This document shows, piece after piece, positions 37,655 to 45,589 of a DNA stretch of 64,000 bases; the first letter of the stretch is position 1; each line of letters begins with the position of its first letter. This DNA comes from Fictibacillus gelatini DSM 15865 (lineage in GTDB: Bacteria; Bacillota; Bacilli; Bacillales; Fictibacillaceae): contig NZ_AUMP01000002.1 in the NCBI RefSeq assembly GCF_000430745.1, positions 248,001-312,000 on the forward strand, in the 5' to 3' direction. The position numbers were made by a program, and so were the translations under genes. The notes under the pieces were generated by a model. That model was not told where the DNA came from. It did not search any database and saw only the letters and a program-made list of their open reading frames with translations.

Positions 37655-37969
37655 GTGACTTTTTCTTTTTTGTACAATGAACGGCTTGGCATTGAATTGC
37701 CCTCACTTGAGTCTTTATGGGAAGAGTACCCGAAAAATGTCCAGGAGATGATTCTCGCCCGCTGGGAAACGATCAGGGGAACGATACCGGATCGAATTTT
37801 TTCCATTGAAAAAGTGATTAATCAAAAACAGGAAGAACTCGCATGTGAGGAAGACTTCGACCGTTCGTGCCTGCTAAATACAGAGATCGCGGAGCTTGCT
37901 TCCATCATCAATGATTTGTGGCTCTGGTATCGAATCGACCAGAATCTATCATTGAAATTTCATCAGTGA
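37655..37969 (+). CDS. Hypothetical helical protein, 104 residues
   Basis: A soluble, mostly helical protein with LGIELPSLESLWEEYPKNVQEMI and a heptad-like IEKVINQKQEELACEEDFDRS stretch. I do not recognise a family. The GTG at 37655 follows GAGGTGG at good spacing; an ATG-led frame ten codons earlier lacks a site. It is divergent from argG and convergent with the Cys-rich gene; its TGA stop lies inside the shared terminator stem. Confidence 0.72.
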   Translation: MTFSFLYNERLGIELPSLESLWEEYPKNVQEMILARWETIRGTIPDRIFSIEKVINQKQEELACEEDFDRSCLLNTEIAELASIINDLWLWYRIDQNLSLKFHQ

Positions 37970-38003
37970 AAAATCCTAAACGAAGTGCCGTTTAGGATTT
38001 TTC
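37968..38003. terminator. Shared bidirectional terminator with both stop codons in the stem
   Basis: A perfect 15-bp stem (37968-37982 with 37989-38003), 6-base loop. The stop of the plus-strand gene (37967-37969) overlaps the stem's left edge and the stop of the minus-strand gene (37992-37994) lies in its right arm. Confidence 0.9.
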
Positions 38004-38177
38004 ATATTTTGCGATTAACTTTTTAACGTTTTCTTTCGGTGTCCAGCAATTAAACTTGTACGTCGGCTTCGTCTCATATCCAAGCCTTGCGCACATGTAA
38101 ATAGTACGTCCATCTATCTTTTCGATGTGATAATGAATACATGAGGCACAACAATGGAAGTTTCGTTGTTTGTTCAT
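37992..38177 (-). CDS. Small cysteine-rich protein, possible metal site
   Basis: Sixty-one residues with a compact cysteine pattern: HCCASCIHYH near the N-terminus, CARLGYETKP in the middle and FNCWTPKEN near the end. Five Cys and nearby His residues suggest a zinc-ribbon-like fold. GAGGAGG lies six bases before the ATG at 38175-38177. It precedes nothing but a terminator, and follows moaB by 28 bp, so it is probably co-transcribed with it. Function unknown. Confidence 0.75.
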   Translation of the reverse strand: MNKQRNFHCCASCIHYHIEKIDGRTIYMCARLGYETKPTYKFNCWTPKENVKKLIAKYEKS

Positions 38178-38205
38178 CAACTGCCTCCTCGAAAGAAATA
38201 CCCGG

Positions 38206-38712
38206 TTATTTACTTAATTCTCGAACAACATGACCGATTTCGTTTAAAATTAATTTTTCCATTGCTAACCTGACCGCGCCTGTCGACCCCGGCATCGAAA
38301 AAATGGCGGTATTCTCGTAAACACCGGCAATGGCCCGGCTTAACATAGCGCTTGCCCCGATATCTTCTGTATAGCTTAACATCCGAAACAATTCACCGAA
38401 CCCTACGATTTCTTTTTCGAGAAGACTTTGAACTGTCTCATACGTAACGTCCCGTTTTGAGATCCCTGTTCCTCCGTTCAATAAGATCACTTGAATTTCT
38501 GGATGTCTCGCTCCCTCTTGAATGGCTTTCATAATTTCAACCCGATCATCTTTTACAATGCAATAGTTGATGACTGAATGATTTTCGCTTTTAAGTTTAT
38601 CTACTATGTAATTCCCGCTTTTATCCGTTTTTTCAGTCCTTGTATCACTAACTGTAATGACCTTGCAGCCAACGGACGTAGGAGCAAGTGCCTTATGTTC
38701 TTGAACACTCAT
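38206..38712 (-). CDS. moaB: Molybdenum cofactor biosynthesis protein B
   Basis: MoaB/Mog-fold protein of 168 residues implicated in molybdopterin adenylation. Signatures are the pterin/AMP-binding ILLNGGTGISKRDVTYET and MPGSTGAVRLAMEKLI, and VITVSDTRTEKTDKSGN near the N-terminus. In B. subtilis it also lies near argGH and ackA. No other Moco genes are in the window. It starts four bases after the EcsC-family gene. Confidence 0.95.
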   Translation of the reverse strand: MSVQEHKALAPTSVGCKVITVSDTRTEKTDKSGNYIVDKLKSENHSVINYCIVKDDRVEIMKAIQEGARHPEIQVILLNGGTGISKRDVTYETVQSLLEKEIVGFGELFRMLSYTEDIGASAMLSRAIAGVYENTAIFSMPGSTGAVRLAMEKLILNEIGHVVRELSK

Positions 38713-38716
38713 TGAT

Positions 38717-39550
38717 CTATCCTCGCTTCTCTAGCAAAAAACGTTTTTGATAAAATTTATGGGCAAATTCCGTAATTGTTCGCGTTTGCTGGTAGTTCAT
38801 CCCCGCCCCAAAAGCAATGCCAAAGAGCGGAATACCCTGAACGATTTTTTTGCGCAATAGCATAATTGCCATCCCTTTTATCCCTTGCTTTAAAGGATAC
38901 GACATCCAGGAAAGATCGGCTACCGTATCATCCCCCTCATAAAAGAGAGGATCACGTTCTCTTTGAATTTCTTCCAGCAATTGCCGCCAGCTTTCTGCCT
39001 GATATCGTTTCGGCTGAGTCGCTGCATGAAACACTTTTAATGACATCATCATTTCTGACGGGCGGTCAATATCATAGCCATAGTTCATCGCAATATATTG
39101 CACCGAACGAACTTGAATCGTTATAAGAGCGGGAATGTCGGCGCCTAGAAAAAGCAGTCCTCCCGTTCCCGACAGTCCTCCTTGCGCCAATGAGAGAAGA
39201 CGGTTTCTTGCGATTTGTTGTTCTGCGATAAAGGCAAGCTGGTCAATTGTACATCGTTTCATATCTTCAATCGTTTCTATATCTTCCCGGAACGTGCGCG
39301 CCCCTGTCAGCAGCCGCTGGCGCAAATCCATTTGTTGTCTTGAGTTTTGAATGAAAGAATGGATATGAAATAACGATGTATCAATCGCTTGATTTAATTT
39401 TTCGATTACTCCAGGATTCATTCTTTCTAATTGTCCGTTAATCCATCGTTCATATGTCATTTCAAAATCTGTCGGTTCATATGTAAAATAGCGCGCTTCC
39501 CAATTCTCTATGTCTTGCCAAACTTTTTCTTCTCGCGGTGTCCAGCTCAT
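38717..39550 (-). CDS. EcsC-family protein
   Basis: A 277-residue protein of the EcsC domain family, named after a protein encoded with an ABC transporter in B. subtilis. Recognisable segments: an N-terminal EEKVWQDIENWEARYF, a central glycine-rich hydrophobic LAQGGLSGTGGLLFLGADIP and DIPALITIQVRSVQYIAMNYG, and a C-terminal GIPLFGIAFGAGMNYQQTRTI. It may associate with the membrane; no biochemical role is established. It lies upstream of moaB by four bases. Confidence 0.85.
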   Translation of the reverse strand: MSWTPREEKVWQDIENWEARYFTYEPTDFEMTYERWINGQLERMNPGVIEKLNQAIDTSLFHIHSFIQNSRQQMDLRQRLLTGARTFREDIETIEDMKRCTIDQLAFIAEQQIARNRLLSLAQGGLSGTGGLLFLGADIPALITIQVRSVQYIAMNYGYDIDRPSEMMMSLKVFHAATQPKRYQAESWRQLLEEIQRERDPLFYEGDDTVADLSWMSYPLKQGIKGMAIMLLRKKIVQGIPLFGIAFGAGMNYQQTRTITEFAHKFYQKRFLLEKRG

Positions 39551-39608
39551 AACATTCCTCCAAGTACAACCGTTTTGTTTCTATTATACCTTTTTATATG
39601 CATAAAAA

Positions 39609-39640
39609 AAATGAAAGCGGTATATTCCGCTCCCATTTTT
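39609..39640 (-). terminator. Terminator of ackA
   Basis: Minus-strand stem AATGGGAGCGG / CCGCTTTCATT with a 6-base loop, then a run of eight T. It starts at the ackA stop. Confidence 0.82.
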
Positions 39641-40832
39641 AACTTTCTTTTGATAGCCGCACCGTGTCTCTTGCGATCATAACTTCCTCGTTCGTTGGGA
39701 TGACAAGGACTTTTACAGGCGAATGAGGGTAGTTCAAAAATGCCTCTTTGCCGCGTACTTTGTTAAGGCTAGGGTCCCAGTAAACTCCCATAAATTCCAG
39801 GCCGCGAAGAACTCGCGCGCGGACTACATCACTGTTTTCGCCAATTCCTGCCGTAAAAATAATCGCATCAATGCCAGCCATCCGTGCCGCATACGACCCA
39901 ATATATTTATGGATTCTTGATGCAAATAGTTCTAGCGCTAATTCGGCACGCTCATTACCTTCGGATGCCTTATCTTCAATATCGCGCAAGTCTGAAGAGA
40001 ATCCTGATATACCGAGCATTCCGCTTCGTTTATTTAAAACATCAATTACTTCCTCAGCAGATTGCCCTGTTTTCTCCATAATATATGGAATTAAGGCTGG
40101 ATCAATATTTCCGGAACGAGTTCCCATCATTACCCCTGCAAGAGGCGTGAATCCCATAGATGTATCAATCGATTTGCCGCCTTCAATCGCGGCAATACTT
40201 GCTCCATTGCCAAGGTGGCAAGAAATAAGCCGCAAATGTTCAATTGGACGGCCCAGAAGTTCAGCCGCACGTTCTGAAACATATTTATGAGAAGTGCCGT
40301 GGAACCCATATTTTCGAATGCCGTACTTTTCATAATACTCATAAGGCAAACTATATAAAAACGATTGTTCCGGCATCGTTTGGTGAAATGCCGTATCGAA
40401 TACAGCTACAGCCGGGACGTTAGGAAGGATGGTTTTAAATGCTTTGATCCCCGTCACGTTGGCCGGATTATGAAGCGGCGCTAAATCGGATAAATCTTCT
40501 ATTTCCTTTATTACTTCATCAGTAATGAGAACTGAATCGCTAAATCGTTCTCCACCATGGACGACCCGATGGCCGAGTCCTTCAATCTCATCATAAGATG
40601 AAATAATATGATGTTTAAGTAATTTATCCAGGAGCATTTGAACCGCAATAGAATGATCTTTAATTGTGGTGATTTCTTTTATTTTTTCTCCATTTACTTC
40701 TATCGTAAAAATGGAATCTTGCAGTCCAATTCTCTCAACAATGCCCTTTGTCAATACTTTTTCTTCAGGCATTTCAAGCAATTGAAATTTTAATGAGGAA
40801 CTTCCTGCATTAATTGCCATTATTTTAGACAT
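39639..40832 (-). CDS. ackA: Acetate kinase
   Basis: Interconverts acetyl phosphate plus ADP and acetate plus ATP in overflow metabolism. The 397-residue ASKHA-fold enzyme has [17 protein letters not shown] at the start, [38 protein letters not shown] and [11 protein letters not shown]. The ATG at 40830-40832 follows TAGGAGTGTCAAGT; six extra upstream codons lack a site. Its transcripts must pass a terminator-like hairpin at 40854-40891. Confidence 0.97.
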   Translation of the reverse strand: MSKIMAINAGSSSLKFQLLEMPEEKVLTKGIVERIGLQDSIFTIEVNGEKIKEITTIKDHSIAVQMLLDKLLKHHIISSYDEIEGLGHRVVHGGERFSDSVLITDEVIKEIEDLSDLAPLHNPANVTGIKAFKTILPNVPAVAVFDTAFHQTMPEQSFLYSLPYEYYEKYGIRKYGFHGTSHKYVSERAAELLGRPIEHLRLISCHLGNGASIAAIEGGKSIDTSMGFTPLAGVMMGTRSGNIDPALIPYIMEKTGQSAEEVIDVLNKRSGMLGISGFSSDLRDIEDKASEGNERAELALELFASRIHKYIGSYAARMAGIDAIIFTAGIGENSDVVRARVLRGLEFMGVYWDPSLNKVRGKEAFLNYPHSPVKVLVIPTNEEVMIARDTVRLSKES

Positions 40833-40853
40833 ACTTGACACTCCTAACATTAG

Positions 40854-40891
40854 AAAAAGAAGTACTTACTAAAGAGCAAGTGCTTCTTTTT
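40854..40891 (-). terminator. Terminator-like hairpin in the ackA leader
   Basis: Minus-strand AAAAAGAAGCACTT (40891-40878) pairs with AAGTACTTCTTTTT (40867-40854), 13 of 14 bp, ending in five T, eight bases before the ackA ribosome binding site. It could end ytxK transcripts and attenuate ackA. Confidence 0.6.
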
Positions 40892-40912
40892 CGCTAAAAT
40901 CTTAACTTCATA

Positions 40913-40941
40913 CTTATACCATCATTTTTCGAGACTTTAAA
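40913..40941 (-). promoter_or_regulatory. Likely promoter of ackA
   Basis: Minus strand: -35 TTTAAA (40941-40936), 17-bp spacer, -10 TATAAG (40918-40913). It lies upstream of the leader hairpin. Confidence 0.55.
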
Positions 40942-40977
40942 GCATTTTAACAGATTTGTAATAATTAAATGTTTGTA

Positions 40978-41973
40978 TTAAGAGTTTCTCCAATCATTTT
41001 GAAACCATTCATCCATCTGCTTCATCACACCTCTAAGTGCGTCTTTTTTTGAAAATGACGGGAGTTCTACGAGCAGCGCTTGTTTTGGTTTTTTTGTTTT
41101 AGGGCCGTTTTTCTGCAACAATAAAATACTTTTCGCCTGGCTTTCTTGTTTAAACAGACTTAAAGGAAGCTGCACAACTCCTAAAATCACCGCATTTTCT
41201 TTTAGAAATGCTTGCAGAAGAGGCGCCTGTTCGCTTGTAAATAGAGAATTAGGAATTAATAAAACCCCAAAACCGGATTCTTTCAAATAGTTAATACTTT
41301 GTTCAATCAACAGATGGTGGGCAAACGTATGCCCTTTCTCCGAATGAACGGCAAAACTTTTCGCGACATCATCATCAGGATAATAGCCGACCGGCAAATC
41401 CGACACAACGAGATCAACCGGATCCACATACAATGGCCTTATGCTATCTTGATGGTAAAATTCGACGTAATGCTTTTGCAAATTGCAAATGACTGATGCT
41501 AACCGAAGTAATGTATCATCAATTTCCACACCATAGCTTTGTTGCTTTTTCATTGGCAGCTGATTTAAAACCGTTGTAAGCAAGTTCCCCGATCCGACAG
41601 CCGGATCAAGCACGGTTAGTTCGCTTCTTTCTTCTACAAGCTTACCGGCGAGATAACTTGCAAAGATTCCGACTGAATCCGGTGTCATCGCGTGATGTGG
41701 CTGAATCGCTTCTTTCATTCCTTTTAAAACGGCTAGTTGAAAAGCCTTCCTGATTTCTTCTCTGGACAGTTGATCGAGTTGAACCGAATGATATTTTTGC
41801 TCCACATATTGTTTAACAAGGGGAGATAGCCGCTCAGATATTTCGTTACATACAAGATTTTCCCCGCTTTCGGCAAGCGCATCTAAATAGGTAAGATCTA
41901 AGTCGTTTTTTATTTTTTCTGTCGTCTTGTCAAGGACTGTAAAGAGCTGTTCCACTTTCGAAAATGAATTCAT
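40978..41973 (-). CDS. ytxK: YtxK, N6-methyltransferase-like protein
   Basis: A 331-residue protein with an N-terminal helical domain (1-110) and a class I SAM-dependent methyltransferase domain of the type I restriction N6-adenine family. The SAM motif is LDPAVGSGNLLTT; the position of the catalytic (N/D)PPY motif reads VVSDLPVGYYPDD, so the canonical motif is not present. No specificity subunit or endonuclease is nearby. In B. subtilis ytxK also lies between ackA and tpx. The substrate is unknown and DNA methylation should not be assumed. Confidence 0.88.
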   Translation of the reverse strand: MNSFSKVEQLFTVLDKTTEKIKNDLDLTYLDALAESGENLVCNEISERLSPLVKQYVEQKYHSVQLDQLSREEIRKAFQLAVLKGMKEAIQPHHAMTPDSVGIFASYLAGKLVEERSELTVLDPAVGSGNLLTTVLNQLPMKKQQSYGVEIDDTLLRLASVICNLQKHYVEFYHQDSIRPLYVDPVDLVVSDLPVGYYPDDDVAKSFAVHSEKGHTFAHHLLIEQSINYLKESGFGVLLIPNSLFTSEQAPLLQAFLKENAVILGVVQLPLSLFKQESQAKSILLLQKNGPKTKKPKQALLVELPSFSKKDALRGVMKQMDEWFQNDWRNS

Positions 41974-42019
41974 ACTTTTTTCCTCCGCTCATAACATTAC
42001 GGATCCATTGTATCAAATA

Positions 42020-42052
42020 AAAATGCCCCGGAGAAGAAATCCGGGGCATTTT
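42020..42052 (-). terminator. Terminator of tpx
   Basis: Perfect 13-bp stem (42020-42032 with 42040-42052) with a 7-base loop, starting two bases after the tpx stop; A/T-rich tail. Confidence 0.88.
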
Positions 42053-42053
42053 C

Positions 42054-42551
42054 TTATTTTGCCTGTTTAGCCGCTTCAATCGCCGCTTCGTAATCCGGGT
42101 GGTTTGTCACTTCATCGACATATTCTACGTATGTTACCGTATCTGAACTGTCAATGACAAATACCGCCCGTGCAAGAAGACGTAATTCTTCAATCGCAAC
42201 ACCATATGCCCTGCCAAACGAAAGGTCACGATGGTCGGAAAGAGTTTGCACATTTTCAACGCCTGCTGCACCACACCAGCGTTTTTGCGCAAATGGAAGA
42301 TCAACGGAAATCGTTAACACCTTGACATTATCAAGCCTGGCAGCTTCCTCGTTAAACCGTCTAGTTTGTGCATCACAAACACCCGTATCAAGGGAAGGAA
42401 CGACAGAAATAATACGGACAGTTCCCTTTGTGTCAGCTAACGTCACTTCTGAAAGATCATTGGCAAGCACTTTGAAATCCGGCGCCTTATCCCCTACCTT
42501 AACCTGGCTTCCTAACAATGTAACTGGTTTTTCTTTAAACGTTACTCCCAT
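42054..42551 (-). CDS. tpx: Thiol peroxidase
   Basis: Atypical 2-Cys peroxiredoxin, 165 residues, reducing hydroperoxides with thioredoxin. The peroxidatic Cys59 is in [16 protein letters not shown] and the resolving Cys93 in [13 protein letters not shown]; the Arg for the active site is in [10 protein letters not shown]. Normal length. AAAGGGAGGC precedes the ATG. Confidence 0.97.
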   Translation of the reverse strand: MGVTFKEKPVTLLGSQVKVGDKAPDFKVLANDLSEVTLADTKGTVRIISVVPSLDTGVCDAQTRRFNEEAARLDNVKVLTISVDLPFAQKRWCGAAGVENVQTLSDHRDLSFGRAYGVAIEELRLLARAVFVIDSSDTVTYVEYVDEVTNHPDYEAAIEAAKQAK

Positions 42552-42630
42552 GTAAAAGCCTCCCTTTAAGATATATGTACATGTTCATCATATCTCTATT
42601 TTAGCGGATCTTGCAACTTAAACGCACATA

Positions 42631-42659
42631 AAAAAGTTAACTGCGAAAAGCAGTTAACT
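42631..42659 (-). terminator. Terminator of ytfJ
   Basis: Perfect 10-bp stem AGTTAACTGC / GCAGTTAACT with a 5-base loop, then TTTTTT on the minus strand; it overlaps the ytfJ stop. Confidence 0.88.
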
Positions 42660-43128
42660 AAAAATCAACATTATCCTTCTTCATAAAGGTCGTAGTGTTT
42701 TGATTTCCTTTATTGTTGTTCTTTGAGCCCATCATCTGTTGGATTTTTTCGACAACACTTGGAGCGAGATCCAATAAACGTTCATAAAGATGTGTACTGT
42801 TGTCTAAATGAATCGTTTTGATGCCATTGTTGCTTACAATGAGGAATGCGATTGGCGTAATGGATACGCCTCCGCCGCTACCGCCGCCAAAAGGAAGTTC
42901 TTCTCCTTGTCCTTGATGGCTTTGATCGCCATGATTGGAAGAGTGTTGCTGTTGATTTTGGAATTCACTTCCGCCTGCCGCAAATCCAAAGCCTACTTTT
43001 GAAACGGTTAAAATGACACTTCCGTCGGGCGTTTCAACAGGATCACCAACAATAGTATTGACATCAATCATTTCTTTTAAATTTTCCATCGCTGTTTTCA
43101 TTAACCCTTGAATTGGATGTTCGGACAT
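42658..43128 (-). CDS. ytfJ: Sporulation protein YtfJ (GerW family)
   Basis: A 156-residue protein of the GerW/YtfJ family, involved in spore germination in B. subtilis. The N-terminal half has HPIQGLMKTAMENLKEMID and VGDPVETPDGSVILTVSKVG; the middle holds a glycine/glutamine-rich loop; then GGGSGGGVSITPIAFLIV, and a tail rich in Asn. It starts one base after ytfI's stop, so the two genes are coupled. Confidence 0.93.
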   Translation of the reverse strand: MSEHPIQGLMKTAMENLKEMIDVNTIVGDPVETPDGSVILTVSKVGFGFAAGGSEFQNQQQHSSNHGDQSHQGQGEELPFGGGSGGGVSITPIAFLIVSNNGIKTIHLDNSTHLYERLLDLAPSVVEKIQQMMGSKNNNKGNQNTTTFMKKDNVDF

Positions 43129-43129
43129 G

Positions 43130-43804
43130 TTATGTACCTCCTGTCATGTATTTTGAGTTACTTGAACGTATAGGAGCTCCACTTGCTCTCCAATGTTTTA
43201 ACAATTGAATCATAACGACAATAGCTTGCCCGATTCTAAAGGAAATCATACAAGACATTCTTGTTTGGACGGTAGTGCCTTGAAAAAGGGGATGAACAGA
43301 AAGATTGGGTCTTCCCTTTACCTTTACAAGTCGGTAAAGCATTCCGAGTGCATTCCCTTTCACTCCCCACATCGCTCCAGCTGCAATAGCCGTACTGGCA
43401 GCATCGCCTAACCCTATCCGGCTATGCCATTCAATATTTTTCACAGTGACCTTTTGTAAAAATCGTTTTATAATCGTATAAAATCCGGCAATATGTGTGA
43501 GAAATCGTTTAAATTGTTCTATTCCATCAATAATCTCCGCAATCGTAATTTTCTTTTTATTCTCGGCAATTGTTTTTTGGCCGGCATGTTTCTCTTGTTT
43601 CAATACAACCGCCTTATCTTTTGGATCGAATTTTATAATAGGAATTTCTTGCGTATAGGAAAGAATTCCCCATAATCTTAATTTTATACGGAGATGATCG
43701 TTGTTTTTTTCTCGTGAAAAATAAACTTGAACGGTTAATTTTGAAAATAACAAAACAAAGAAAAAAACAATGATGGCACTAATTATAATGAATAGGACGT
43801 TCAT
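43130..43804 (-). CDS. ytfI: YtfI, DUF2953 membrane protein
   Basis: A 224-residue protein with one N-terminal membrane segment (LFIIISAIIVFFFVLLFSKL) followed by a soluble domain of the DUF2953 family. The conserved central part reads IGLGDAASTAIAAGAMWGVKG. The ATG at 43802-43804 follows GAAAGGAAG at seven bases; twelve further upstream codons lack a site. It is paired with ytfJ as in other Bacillus, suggesting a sporulation-linked role; function unknown. Confidence 0.88.
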   Translation of the reverse strand: MNVLFIIISAIIVFFFVLLFSKLTVQVYFSREKNNDHLRIKLRLWGILSYTQEIPIIKFDPKDKAVVLKQEKHAGQKTIAENKKKITIAEIIDGIEQFKRFLTHIAGFYTIIKRFLQKVTVKNIEWHSRIGLGDAASTAIAAGAMWGVKGNALGMLYRLVKVKGRPNLSVHPLFQGTTVQTRMSCMISFRIGQAIVVMIQLLKHWRASGAPIRSSNSKYMTGGT

Positions 43805-43924
43805 ACAAAATCTTCCTTTCATACCCATTATGAACGTCATTGAAAAGAAATAAACATCAATCTAAAAGCGCGAAGTTCAATTTGCGAAAGGGGGCGTATA
43901 GCCGCTTCCTGGTGCAAAAAGGAG

Positions 43925-43952
43925 GGGTCATTTTTCAAAAGAAAAATGACCC
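43925..43952 (-). terminator. Terminator of sppA-yteJ
   Basis: Perfect 11-bp stem (GGGTCATTTTT / AAAAATGACCC) with a 6-base loop, about 30 bases past the yteJ stop. Confidence 0.8.
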
Positions 43953-43983
43953 TTTTCTAGTAATGTAAGCTTTTTTATTTTTT

Positions 43984-44466
43984 CTATTCATTCGCTGCCA
44001 CATCTTTATGGACAACATATGTATCCGCAAAATAATCATGAAATCCTTGCTTTCGTTTTGAAAAAGCGGCGAAGATATATCCGATAAAAAGGAACTTGCT
44101 GATCATTTTTCCGATCACTTCACGAAAAAATACCGTTCCCCATGTAAGTGGCTCACCTGTCGTACTTAACACTTTGATATTCATAATCATTTTCCCAAGC
44201 GTTTGGCCCGTCAGTTTTGTCATAATGACATAATAGAGATAAAGAACAATGGTTGTAACAAGCCCTTCCACTGAAAAAATATCGTACGGCCCAAACGTAA
44301 TGTTTTCCACTTTAAAAAATGGCGCCAATACGAATCGATTTAAACTTGCTACCACAATCAAGTCAATGAGAAATGCCCAAAACCTCATCCAAAAACCGGC
44401 ATATTTTAATGGGAGAAAAATCGTATACCCGTCTTTTGGCTCTTCATCTAACGTGATTTTATTCAT
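43984..44466 (-). CDS. yteJ: RDD-family membrane protein YteJ
   Basis: A 160-residue membrane protein of the RDD family. It has the opening motif AGFWMRFWAFLIDLIV (R and D residues that name the family), a second helix LVTTIVLYLYYVIMT, TGQTLGKMIMNIKVL and a third hydrophobic stretch KMISKFLFIGYIFAAF. Often paired with SppA; it starts 10 bp after the sppA stop, so it is co-transcribed. Transport or accessory function unknown. Confidence 0.9.
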   Translation of the reverse strand: MNKITLDEEPKDGYTIFLPLKYAGFWMRFWAFLIDLIVVASLNRFVLAPFFKVENITFGPYDIFSVEGLVTTIVLYLYYVIMTKLTGQTLGKMIMNIKVLSTTGEPLTWGTVFFREVIGKMISKFLFIGYIFAAFSKRKQGFHDYFADTYVVHKDVAANE

Positions 44467-44476
44467 CTTATCACCT

Positions 44477-45481
44477 CTATTCCGTATACAAATATTTAAT
44501 CGTCGGAGCCTGTGGTTTGCTTAACAGTTCCTTGATACCAAGCAAATCTTTATTTGGCGAAATCATTTTCTGCATTCCCATTGAAAGTAAGGAATTCAAT
44601 CCAATAGACTGTTCATAGCTTACAACCCTGGCATCTCTTTTGCCTGTTGCCTTTTTCATCGCTTGAAGACAATCGTCAAACGATCCAATCTCATCTACGA
44701 GATGCAATTTTTTCGCTTGAAGACCATCATAAATCCTACCATCGGCGATTTTCCTTACTTCTTCTTCCGGTATATGTCTTCCTTTTGAAATGACATGGAC
44801 AAATTGATCATAAGCATTGTTAACCATGCTTTGCATGATGTCTTTCTCTTTCTTCGTCATCTCCCGTGCAGGAGACATGATATCTTTATATGGGCCGCTT
44901 TTAATGGTATTCCATTTGACGCCAAACTTTTTCGCCAGTTCACCGTAATTCATTGATTGAATGATGACACCGAGCGAGCCGGTCATTGTCGCAGGACTGG
45001 CGAAAATTTTAGTTGCCGGCGTCGATATGTAATATCCTCCAGATGCTGCCATACTGCCCATAGAAACATAGATTGGCTTTTTATATTTCTTTTTCACTTC
45101 TTCGATTTTCGAATGAATTTCTTCACTTTCGACGACACCGCCGCCCGGTGAGTTGACCCGTAAAATGATTCCCGCAACATCATGATCACTTCCGGCATTT
45201 TTCAACATTTTTAGAAATTCGCGGTGATTGTATTCAGAACTTTGCAGGAGGCCTGATACTTCGCCCGTATCTTGAATGACACCGGAAATGTCCAGTACTA
45301 CGATTTTTTTATCCGCATTTCCTTTTTCAATTACTTTTTCTTCAAATTCATCTTCAGGCATTACTACATTTTCCCAATTATTGAACGTCCCTGTTGTAAT
45401 GGATACAGCTATTTTAAAAAGAATCGAAGTGAAAAATAAGGCCGCTGCGATCAATAATGCTACCCAACGTTTTGTGCTCAT
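44477..45481 (-). CDS. sppA: Signal peptide peptidase SppA
   Basis: Membrane-anchored serine protease with a Ser/Lys dyad that degrades cleaved signal peptides. Of 334 residues: one N-terminal membrane segment (WVALLIAAALFFTSILFKIA), nucleophile Ser in GSMAASGGYYIS, and the general-base Lys in SGPYKDIMSPAREMT. RVNSPGGGVVESEEIH is also typical. The ATG at 45479-45481 follows AAAGGAGGATTTC; upstream in-frame ATGs lack a site. Confidence 0.96.
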   Translation of the reverse strand: MSTKRWVALLIAAALFFTSILFKIAVSITTGTFNNWENVVMPEDEFEEKVIEKGNADKKIVVLDISGVIQDTGEVSGLLQSSEYNHREFLKMLKNAGSDHDVAGIILRVNSPGGGVVESEEIHSKIEEVKKKYKKPIYVSMGSMAASGGYYISTPATKIFASPATMTGSLGVIIQSMNYGELAKKFGVKWNTIKSGPYKDIMSPAREMTKKEKDIMQSMVNNAYDQFVHVISKGRHIPEEEVRKIADGRIYDGLQAKKLHLVDEIGSFDDCLQAMKKATGKRDARVVSYEQSIGLNSLLSMGMQKMISPNKDLLGIKELLSKPQAPTIKYLYTE

Positions 45482-45556
45482 GAAATCCTCCTTTAGCCCC
45501 CTCATTATATTCCCTCCAAAGTTTAACATATAACCCAATTTTCATACTACAAAAAT

Positions 45557-45589
45557 AAAAAAACGAATGTGTTAAACATTCGTTTTTTT
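45557..45589 (-). terminator. Terminator of ytcJ
   Basis: Stem AAAAAACGAATGT with ACATTCGTTTTTT, 5-base loop; the ytcJ stop lies in the loop. Confidence 0.82.

Noticed and set aside
40978-41973. ytxK as part of a restriction-modification system
   Set aside because: No endonuclease or specificity subunit nearby, NPPY motif missing, and the ackA-ytxK-tpx neighbourhood is conserved housekeeping.
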